Shown one piece after another: positions 26,487 through 37,016 of a stretch of 64,000 nucleotides of DNA. Location: positions 66,260,707 through 66,324,706 of the forward strand of contig NC_059473.1 of NCBI RefSeq assembly GCF_018139145.2, in the 5' to 3' direction. The notes beneath the pieces were generated by a model. The model was not told the origin of the DNA. It made no database searches and worked only from the letters and a program-made list of their open reading frames with translations. The stretch is from Gymnogyps californianus. Taxonomy: Eukaryota; Chordata; Aves; Accipitriformes; Cathartidae. A program made the position numbers and the translations under genes. The number at the start of each line of letters is the position of its first letter. Position 1 is the stretch's first letter.

Positions 26487-29400
26487 ATGATGAAGGTGAA
26501 ATATTACTGTATTTTTTGCTTGACACTGTAGGTGCATTTTTTTAAAAAGAGCAAACTGAGGGATGTTGACAATCTACCCAACTATCAATTGGTTTCCAGT
26601 TCTTTTATTTTCAGTCTTCTATTTCTTCTCAGTATTATTTTGAGATCATAGAGTGACGTTATCATATCTATTTTCTGTTTCAGGTACAGATGAGTCTTTT
26701 CTTCTGTTCTTCTTTCTTCTGTAATTCTTTCTTCTTTGTGGGTATTCCCCAAACCTATTGCTGACAAACTGATCTTCAGTCTGGAGAGCTCTTATACAAG
26801 GTACCACCGGGAGCATCTTGTTCTTTGTTTGAGACATGGGTGTTGAGCAGCTGCCTGGCTAACATTGTAAAATGTAATGTGGAAGCATAAACTGCACCAC
26901 TAAATCCTAACTCAAGGTTATTAAAGTTTAAGTAACTAAAAAGTTACTTAAATGATTCAAATCATTTAAGCCTAACAGCAGCAATCTGCAAGAATAAATT
27001 TTGTTTGTAATGTGTTCCATTCATAATGTTACTGATCTCCCTCAGAAATGTGAAGTTTGCAAATATAATGCATCTTTTTGTCATTAAGTTGAAAATTTGT
27101 ATCTTTACATATATATATATAAAATTAGCAAGCAAGCTAAGTAACAAATATTAACAACTGTTCAAGTATTGTATCTTAGACACCTCTTAGATCTTGCCTG
27201 TCTTACACACACACTTTAGGATGGGATGAACGACTTTCTGTGTGTGTGTCTCATTTCTGAGAGACTGCAGAAGGTACCTTGATGACAAGGTCAGACTGGA
27301 CACCGAACTTGTACATAGTTCCACTGAAATGTAAATCGACCCATTAATGTTCTGCTACTTAAAAAGGTATCTGTCGGAGGTATTATTTGAGCAGCAAGGA
27401 CCATTACCTTTTATCATATTATTATGCTTTTATCCAGATAAAATAGATGTTTGTAGTCTGATATTTCAATTTCCATATTGCTACTGCTAGATTGCAAGGG
27501 TTAAGGGGAACTGTAATAGCACTTTAACCTCCAACTTGGCACACATTTCGGATATATGAGTTCTGGCTGTGCAAAAAGTAAGAGTAACCTGCTGGGTGGT
27601 TTCCACCAAGGAATAGACTTCTTGAAGTTTTTCTACCTCAGAGATAGCACAGGGGAAGTATGATATATAAACTTCTCCTTACTAGTTGCTCAGGATAACC
27701 TTATCACAGTTTACAGGCTGAATACAGCTTGGCATGTGATAACTTTCTTTAATGTATATATAACCTCATTTTACATTATATTACTATAAACAAATTTTCT
27801 TTGAAACAAGTCTACAAAAATCTTCATGAATGGATCTTGGAAATATTTAAGTGAGACACTTAACGCTAAAGACACATTTAATATAAGAAGATTTACATAA
27901 TGTTCCCTTTGATGGTCAGAGGGTCTACTGAACATCTTCACTGTGATGTAAAGAACCAACCAATCATTCAGGTGAAGGAGTATATACTGAGAAGCTCAAC
28001 TCATTCCAGCACTCACTGGTCTTCTTTGGGATTTGAGGTGACATACAACAGCTGCCATGAGGTAGGTGGTCTGAAGAAGGACACTTTGTTGGCTTGCTGT
28101 TTTGTTTGCTTTAAAGAATAAACTGAACTCTACTTTGAGGATGAAGCTTCAACATTATTGTCACTGTCACATCAAATCTTAACTCCTGAATACATACCCT
28201 GTGGGACTGGCATGCAGATGCAGAGAAATCTTCTGGTGCGGATATCTGTAGGCTCTGCTGAAGATAGTGGATGCTGCTCTGTAACATACTGTCAAAGCCT
28301 GTTTACCTGCTGTGCATATTGCTGCAGCTCAGCAGGTGTTTCACCTCTGCCTTTATTCCTATCAATCTCTTATGCTTCCCATATTTTTAAACATGCTTTT
28401 AAAATGTGCTGCTACCAAGCTGATATGTGTTGTGGCACTTATTAGCCATGGTAGTATGCAATTCTTCATTGTGTATCAATTTCTGTTTCTAACATTAGTT
28501 CTGATCCCTTTTTAGATCTTTTCATCTTATTAGATGCGTAACACTCAAGTCTGGCCCAAACTCTAGGTAACAAAAAGTAAATACTGTTTTTGTATTTCTG
28601 TGCAATTCAAGAAAGAAGATAATTGCTTGAGTACACGTACACATAGAAAGAACTAGAGCTGGATACAGTGTCTATATTAAGTAATTTTCAAATTTCACTA
28701 TTTCTGATGTATTAATAGAACTGCATTAACTCCCTCCTGTGTTTATTTTAATGTCCTAGCTGCCTATAGTTACTAAAAACCCTATTCAAATCACATTTTA
28801 AAACATTTTAAATCAAATTTTTCAAAATTCATTAAAATATAGTTTCTTCTTCTCTGAAATTAAAAAAAAAGTAATTGAAACTCTGTTCCAATATAGCTGT
28901 CTTCCTTCTCCTATTGGCTTTAGATAAATATATATTAACATCTACAAAACCAGAAAATTAAATGCATGTATTTGGGCAAGATGCACCATGTCCATATAGG
29001 ACTGAGAAAAGTGGGCATAATAATACTACACTTTCTTAATGTGGGATCAGTGAAGAACATCCATTCAAATACTATGGCTAGAGAAAGCCAGATGTAGTAC
29101 TCATGTAAAAATAATTCAGAGGAGAATTCTGTTTGGACTGTGAAAATAACACTTCCCATAAATTCTTTACGCATTGTCACACCAGGATTGAGTTAAAGCC
29201 AAACAAGCATCTGATTCTTGCTTTGAACACCAGTTGATTGACTGCTGTTATAAACCATTTAATGGGACTCATATTCAAAAGACAGCTGAAAGACTGACTG
29301 TCTCATTTTAGCATTCTGAGATGTCAGTAACAAGACAAGTTCAAGAAGAGAGATTAAACAAATATTTGAAAAAACATTGTCAATATCTACCAAATATACT

Positions 29401-29693
29401 ACTAAACAGCTTTTATTTGTAATGAGTTATTTACCAAATTCCTTAATCAGATACACATTCCAAAATATTCTGAAGTATATTTGTGAATAGTGGAGCCTCA
29501 ATTTCACCGAAATGAAAAATTTTATACCATGTTAAGTAATCTTGTAATTTCTCTTTCTCTAAGCATTTGGATACACATAAATAATATTTTAATGTACAAA
29601 CATGTACAGAAGACGTTACATATATAGTTATATACACAGATATAAACATAACGAAGACATGCACAACACAAGGTAATAAATAGGTTAATATAT

Positions 29694-29720
29694 TTAGATA
29701 GATAGATAGATAGATAGATA
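29694..29720. repeat. (GATA)n microsatellite
   Basis: An uninterrupted run of about six and a half GATA units inside AT-rich intron DNA. Likely polymorphic; no functional role suggested. Confidence 0.9.
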
Positions 29721-30496
29721 TGTATAAATATATCTCACTTTGATTTTGACTGGTCTGGATTTTGCAGTAGTGTTGTCACTAATTTAAACAGACATCCTAT
29801 ACTTCTTTTCCTCTGTACAGCTTTCGATTTGTTTTGTAACAGTCTACCTAAGCTGAATAAAGGTAGCCCTAAGTGCAAACAAAAACATTAACAGCAATTA
29901 GCATTTGCAAAGTGCCTGACATGTTTAAAGTATTGTATACGTATTTAATCTTAAGTCCTCAAAACAGTCCTCAAGACCAGTGAGCACTTCCACCAGCAAT
30001 GCTGCAGCATAGGGAAACAAGTTTCCACAAGGCAGAAACCAAGTCGTCACCAAAGCCCTACACAGAACCAGCACTAACTTTTTAATAGCAGTATTTATGT
30101 AAAGCTAGTCCAAACAACAGGAATTTAGAAGTCATACTAACTGTTCATGAACACCTTTGTCTCCAACATAGCGTTAGTTTTATAGCATTAAGAATGAAAC
30201 AATCCAGATCTTGAAATCGGCTGAAAAACAGCAGATGAGGCACCGGGTATAACCAGGTATAACCTGCCTATTAACCAGGTAGAGTTTTTATGATTATGAA
30301 AAAAAACAATATGTGCTTAGGAAAAATGGAGTATAATGCATTATTCACATGTATTTCTGTCAACTATAAGCCTTTGAAAGTTGGATCTTTCCATCAAAAT
30401 TAGCTCAACTAGAAGAGATGCCTGGATCGGAAGTTTTCCTTTTATTTTATGCTCGTCATACCTTTAAAGGTTTTGCAGAATTTGGGGATGGGCACG

Positions 30497-30666
30497 GTAC
30501 CTTCATAAAGTCTTCATATTCTTGAGATTTCTTAGTCCTTAAGGATGTATCTTCATAACAAACAGAAGTTTTCATCTTTTCGAGATTTCTTAGTCCTTAA
30601 GGATGTATCTTCATAACAAATAGAAGTTTTCATCTTTTTGAGACTCCTTATTACTTAAGGATGAAG
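30497..30666. repeat. 58-bp tandem repeat, about 2.5-3 copies
   Basis: The phrase gagatttcttagtccttaag starts at 30524 and recurs at 30582 and, more diverged, at 30640, so the period is exactly 58 bp. The first two full units differ at only a few bases. The left end begins with a partial unit (ggtaccttcataaag) and the right end fades after ttaaggatgaag. This is a short minisatellite inside the AKAP7 intron; no coding potential is seen. Confidence 0.9.
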
Positions 30667-32430
30667 ACAGGGCTTTCCTTTAAAACTGTCCACACAAGAA
30701 AAGATTCCAGTGAAGGCGTTTCTATTCAGCTAGTTGGGATGGCAATGGTCTTGGAAGATTTCCCTAATGTTGCATGTTTTGTTCTTTCTTTCTGAGGATA
30801 TGATCATTCCTTGGTCATGAATATTTTCATTACTAAGGGTAGCATGCTTTGGATTGGGAAACATTAGATCCACTGAGTAATTTGCTTGTTGGAATGATTT
30901 CTGGTAATTTTTTTTTTTTAATTTCTGCTTATTACCAGAAATCTGGAGAATGTTGCAAGGTATATGAGAATAAATTTATCGTAGTCTTTAAGCAAGCATT
31001 TTATTGTTGAGGCTCCTTGTAAAAGATTTTTCACATTTCTTTCCTATTATTGGAGGATCCATACAAGAACAGATGTTCTCTTTTCCTTAAGTAGGTCAAA
31101 GTTAAGACTTTGCTTTATTAAGTTTTATTAAGACTGTCCATATTCTTGTTGAGATGGAGCTATTGCTCACTGACAACATGTCAAAGAGTTTTGCTCTATT
31201 TCTAAATTTATATTTCTAAAGAAAAAAGACAAAGTTAAGTCTTCACATAAACTTTTAGTGTGAATTTCAGAATCCCATGTCTTCCAACACGACTACATTC
31301 AACCTTTGACACGACTGCAGAAAAAAAAAATCCCAAAAACATAAAAAACAAGCTGTACCAGTACAAAGAAGAAAAAATATAAACTGACCTCCAAAGACCA
31401 TGACCTGTTCCCTGCTATAAACCTGTCTTTTGAGACTCACCTCTAACATGACATATACAAAGAATCAGCCTAATTAGGACAGGTGAAAAAAGCAGTTAAT
31501 ATAAAAACCTTTGCATTTTGCTGTATTACTACTTAACCATCTTCCCATGTCATCTGATTTCTTAAAGATCTGCAGGTGCAGGAATGGTATTTTTAAAGAT
31601 ATTCCCAACACATCACACAATACATTCCTAGATTTAAAGGGGTGACTGCATTTAAGAAAAAATCCTCAACATTCTCTAATTATTCCACTTAGAGTGTTTT
31701 AACTCATGTTCTTAATATGACTAATAGCAGCCCCAAGATCCACTATCAGCTACTGGGAACTAACCATCACAGAGACGTTTATTGTACAAGCCATTATCCC
31801 ATAGTCTCTCAGTCCGTAGACCTTCCATGTGTACCACCTGAACTTCCAGCTATACACAACTTGTGACAGAAATGAGAAGACAAGCCTAGAATATTAATCA
31901 TAGGGACGTGAAGCTTCTGTTCAGATAAAGCAGGAGGACACAACTGTGATTTCTAGCATTGTAATGATCCAGGCAAGGTGTCTCTACAATGTTTAAAGTC
32001 TTGATGGTATTCTGAACAGTTATTATGAAATCTGTTGTACCACTGAAATTCTCTCTGTATATGAATATAGTCCAAGTAAGGTCACATCTCTGCCAAACCA
32101 GAGACATTTCACTTAGCTTTAGTCATCTGTAATTACTGCGTCTAATCTAACTCAGTCACACAGGCTGTCTTTATAGCCAACAGAGAGATGAGCAGCTCCA
32201 GGGAGTGATAAATCTCACTTATCTTAAACACTCATTTTAGGATGAGAAATGGAACTGGATTCTGGGGATGGATAGTTGAACATAAATTTTAGCTGTCAGC
32301 AAGAAGCACTGCACAGTGTTCCTGGAGAGCCAGGGTTGAAGGACAGACTTCTGTCAGACCCCATGGGTATTACTACAAGAATCGCCTAACATACACTCCA
32401 GAAAAAATGGCTTTTCAGGCATATAACTTA

Positions 32431-32637
<207 letters not shown>

Positions 32638-33349
32638 TCAATTAGGCATTCTACTAGAAGACTGAATTTTCATATTTAATTCTTATAGTTTTCATTTTAA
32701 TCCGAGGTGTAGTTAGGATGGAAAACTACTTCAAGATGCAAAAAGAATACAGAAACAATAATGTGCCAAATCTTCTGTTTTAGTTAAGCACTGTCTGCTG
32801 GAGAACTTAAACGAGGAAATAAAAGTGTCATTACACCACCTTTCTACCCCTCCCTCTTCAGTCCTGTAGGAAACAAACTGACATACACAATGCTACAACT
32901 GGTTTAACTTCCAATGGTTTGCAACGCTCTTCATGGAACAGGTAACTGGAAATTATTCTTGCTGTCATCACTGGGCATGCTACTACAAGGAAGAATCTCA
33001 AATGTTTGTCAAGGGCAGTTTTCTGGGTCTTTAAAATCACCAAACAGGAAAATGTGATTGTATTTAACTAGCACTAGACTTTTTATCTCAGTAAAACTAA
33101 AAACTTACAGTGATTTGTAATATCAGTATCATTATGTAGTTTTGCATATATGAAATGGAACATAATAAATATTCTATTAGGCTGTTTTCAGAAAACCTCA
33201 TTTCAGTAGTTATTTTAAGAGTTTAGGGGTCCTCATTCCATCATAATCTCAATAAAAATAGATGATCTCTGTAGAAATTCAATATTTTCTCCTTCAATCT
33301 ACCTCACAATAATGCTGTTTGCTTTTTAAAAATTGTTACTATATGCTAA

Positions 33350-34430
33350 GGGATGTTAGGAGCAACCGCTGCCTCGAGCAGCTCCAGCCCAGGGCTCCCT
33401 ACTGCCTGACCGCTGGAGCCCTCCCCATGCCCTGGGGACCCAGGGTCTCTGATGGATGTACCTGCTGCTTTCACATCCCAGAGACACGTACACATGCTCA
33501 GAGGACATGGACACAGCCGGCTACACAGGCTGCCACAGACAAGGCACTGCTTTCAACAGCACTCACATACATGGCTCACATGAAGACACAAGTGTGGGCA
33601 GCCCCCAGCAGAGACAGAAGGTCACTAGCACAGGCGCACACATGACTTTCTCCAGGTTCACAAGCACACGCACATTTGTCCATCCCCCAAGCACTGTCAC
33701 AGCCCCTCTGTCTGCCCGGCACCCCTGCCCAGATCCTAGGCCCCCTTACCACAGGTCCCCCACTTGCCAGCTGGTCCACCTTGAGATCTGGTAGTGACCC
33801 GCACCCCTCACACACACCCAGTTTGGGGAAGATACAGACATTTGCCCCCAGCAGCCAGCACCCAGCACACCGGTTCAGTCAGACAAGCGTGCCCACCAGC
33901 CCTGTTTTACACAGGTCTGGCCCCTTTTACACCCCATTCTGTCCACTCCTCCTTTGTTCCTCCCCATCCCCTTCCCCTGCACATCCCCCATCCATTTGCA
34001 CAGTCCCATCAACCCCCTCAACACCCTGGACTCCCAGCTTTACATCCCCAACAGCTGCAAAGTCCCAGTTTCCCTGTGGTTTCTTGACAGCCTATCAATT
34101 AGTGTGACTAACAAGGTTTGTTTCTTGGTTTTGTGTGTTATGTTTGACAGGTTTGTGTCTCTGTATATTTTGTTTATGGCTTCCCCCTTTCCCTCACTGT
34201 CCCATTTGACAAGGTCCTCAACCAGCCAATCCTACTGAAATAAACATCCCCGCAGTCCACATGCCCTTATCAGTCCGTGTGGCTGCCCAGCTGTGGCTCC
34301 TGTTACTGCCTCCCTTATCGGATGCTGGTCAGGTTTGTGTCTCTGCACGTGTTGTTTAGGGCCTCCTCCTTTTCTTATTATCACCTTCTGCACTGAAAAG
34401 GTCCTTCAGCAGACACCCTAAAGGGGACAG
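33350..34430. repeat. C-rich, CpG-poor block with internal duplication, possible unrecognised LTR/element
   Basis: A sharply bounded stretch of about 1.1 kb is strongly C-rich on the plus strand (CCCC, CACA and CCAGC runs) compared with the AT-rich flanks. Near its right end, caggtttgtgtctctg occurs twice (34146 and 34328), each followed by a diverged ttgttta-ggc-tcc segment and an aaggtcct motif. That indicates a duplication with about 180-bp spacing. An AATAAA lies at about 34238. Open frames on the plus strand have the composition of simple sequence and resemble no protein. It could be a retroviral LTR, a satellite-like unit or a GC-rich insertion; I do not recognise it. Confidence 0.5.
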
Positions 34431-35959
34431 ATGCTATCTCCTTCCTCACACCCTCACACTATATCTGTTCATCTGAGGATCACACTCACGCATTTCCTGT
34501 GGTGCTTCATTCACAATTACTCATATGCAAGATGGGCTCTCTCTAATTTAGAGACTTTTGGTCCCCTAAAGTGTAATTTAGAGAAGGTCAGAAATGTCTT
34601 TCCATTTCCTAAATCTCTGAAATGATGACATCTAGTGGTGGATGCTTTTCATTTTGGGTACACAATATCCTTGGAAGTCTAAATTTATTCCAGCCTCACT
34701 GTCATTATTTAAAATTTTATATTCTATGGCTACATTAGTCCTTATGTACTAAGGTTATTTTGAAATTAAATCATCATTCTTTGCTTTTTGGCTGACAGTT
34801 CTTTGAAATACATTTAGACATCAATCAGTAATAAAAAAAGACCTTTTCAGTCAGGAGAACACTTGTCAAAATGTGAGCCCTGAGTACTCATGGAACAAAA
34901 TGAGGAAAAGAACAAAATCACCACTTCACGCTCCAATAAAAAATACCATTTACAAGAGGTTGGGATGTTGCTTGTCAAAACCAGAGTGGTAAGGTGTGAA
35001 TCAAATGTTGAATGCTCAGGAATTGAGTTATGCTTGTGATGCACTACTGAAAGATATTTGGAAAAGCAGCCATGGAAAAACTGTATGATATTTTTAGTAA
35101 CCTGGAGCAATTTCTGGAGCGCTGTTTGCAATGGTTGCAATGAGATGTGAAAGGATGAAACAACGCAGGTGCATGGGAAGGTCATGGTTCATTTCTTAAT
35201 TGAAAGGGATGAAAGAGAGAGTTGTTCCCACATGGGAAAGTTATAGATGCTGATTATAGAGATATGCTATAATTGCAGGAGGGTGAAAAACAAAGTACTT
35301 GAGAGGCCATTTTGAAGCATTTGGTGCTGGAAAGGGAGGAGGAAGACACCTGCCTCTTGAGGAAGCACTGTAACGCATGGATGCATGTAAAGGAACATGG
35401 TTGTGTAACATGAGCCTGGAGAGGCGTTGCATGTGGAGCTCTTGCAAGACCAGCAGGGCACCAAGGAGACAGCATTTGGTAGCCCTGTCATGTCTGTTAA
35501 CTCGCTGTCTGCACCTACTCTGTATGCAGGCAGGGAAGGTGCAGCCTGCCATCCCCAGCCTGCAGTTAAGCCCTCCAGCTGCATGGAGTCCCCGTGGCTG
35601 CTGTCAGCAGGCAGCCGGGCAGCGTTTGCCCCTTCGTGAGATCAGGGGCAGGAAGGCTCAAGTGGTGGCAGGCCTTAACACGGCTGCAAAGCGAGGCGCC
35701 CAATGCCCCCAGCAAGCATCTTCAGTTTCCATGTACTGGACCCAAAGCCAAAATGCCCAAACACCACACGTCCAGCTCTCCAAAGGTGAGGGCTGCACAT
35801 GAAGATTCATTTACAGTTGCTCAAAGTAGCTCGTTAAGTGAACTGAAGAAGCCCCAATGGGTGAAAGAGGCCGGCAGTGGGGAGCCGGGCAGTGGGTAGG
35901 GACAGCCATGGGTCCCGCTGGAGCACAGGCAGGTGGTGCAGAGGCAGATCATGGAGCTG

Positions 35960-36510
35960 CTACGCAGCAGCAGGTACTTGGCATCCCTTGCCGGCTGGCA
36001 GGCTGGGCTGCTCAGGAGGCTTCTTCGAACCGCCTCCTCTCCCTCCCCCTCAGCGCGGGGCTCCGAGGAGGCCGGGGAGGGAGGTAGCCAGCCGCTCCCC
36101 GCGACGGGGCAGGGGCTGGCGGGAGGAGCTCGAGCCCCGAGGAGAGGGATGCACCCATTCAGCCGGGAGGCCGCAAGGGTGGTTGAGGGTCCATTCCCCG
36201 CATGACGGCAGGGACTTCCTGCCGGGAGAGGGCTGCTGTGGGCCCCCGGCAGCGGGGGGCGACCGGCGGTTAACGGCGGCGCGGCAGGGGCGGGAGCGGG
36301 ATGGCGGCCGCGGCCTGGCTCCGGAGACGGGGTTCAGCGCCACAGCGCGGCGCCATCCTGACAGGACCCGGCGGCGGGGAGGTCTGAGCGCAGGGAGAGC
36401 ACCAAGCTCCTGGCTGGAGAGGGAGGGGAAGGGGGTCAAGATAAAACTTTTGGGCTGCAAGGAGACGCAGCAGCCGAGACGAGCTGCCCGTCTGTGGTGA
36501 GGACGGTGAG
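35960..36510 (+). promoter_or_regulatory. MSH5: CpG island, likely promoter and noncoding first exon of the MSH5 retrogene
   Basis: Composition switches from AT-rich intron to CpG-dense, GC-rich DNA, densest at about 36030-36500, and switches back before the MSH5 frame. A consensus splice donor follows GAGGACG at 36505/36506 (GTGAGT). Acceptor-like sites occur before the reading frame, for example tttctccag ending at 37008, ...caattacag ending at 37047 and ...cttctcag ending at 37058. The simplest reading is a CpG-island promoter giving a short untranslated exon spliced to the intronless MSH5 exon. Open frames inside the island on both strands are probably by-products of GC richness. The island could also act as a bidirectional or cryptic AKAP7 promoter; sequence alone does not decide. 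Confidence 0.65.
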
Positions 36511-37016
36511 TAGAGGGGGGAAGAAGTGGAGAGGGTTGGAAGTGGTTTGCTGACAGCGACTGCGGATTCTGTAAGGGAAACTGTTTGGTATGGTTGATCT
36601 CTGCAGCAGTACATTATGTACTTGTATAGAAACCAGTACTATGTGATGGTGCTGCATAAATACTGGGGTAGGACCTTGAAACGATGACCAGTTTATGTGG
36701 CTGCCTTGTTGTGAGGATCTGTGGTCAGTGCTCGTAGGTGTCCCATACCTCTGAGGGAGGATGATTTTGTACATGTATATACATGCGCATGTACATTACC
36801 ATATTTATGGGTATTTGGGCATACATATATACTTACTAAAATAAAGGATGCAAATTAAAACTGTAAAACTATTCCAGCATTGCTGGTAGCTAGCTCAGTT
36901 ACACCTTGCTTGGAAGGAAGATGGTGGCTGTAATTATTGGCTGCATCTTTTTACTTCAACAAATAACATCTGTCTTTAATTTCTGGTAGCATCTTAGTTT
37001 CTCCAGGGTTGGAAGA

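Noticed and set aside
29694..29720. GATA repeat as a CRISPR-like or regulatory array
   Set aside because: A simple tetranucleotide microsatellite in a vertebrate intron; no spacers.
33676..34107. Plus-strand open frame of 143 codons rich in Pro, Ser and Thr
   Set aside because: It comes from C-rich low-complexity DNA with overlapping open frames in all three phases; it is not protein-like.
35377..35802. Plus-strand open frame of 141 codons before the MSH5 CpG island
   Set aside because: Cys/Gln-rich composition without a recognisable domain; other frames are open as well, and there is no splice or start evidence.
35877..36500. Plus-strand open frame of 207 codons in the CpG island
   Set aside because: Composition is Arg/Gly/Pro-rich in several frames and on both strands at once, as expected for GC-rich DNA. 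No domain is recognisable, and the position fits a promoter and leader.
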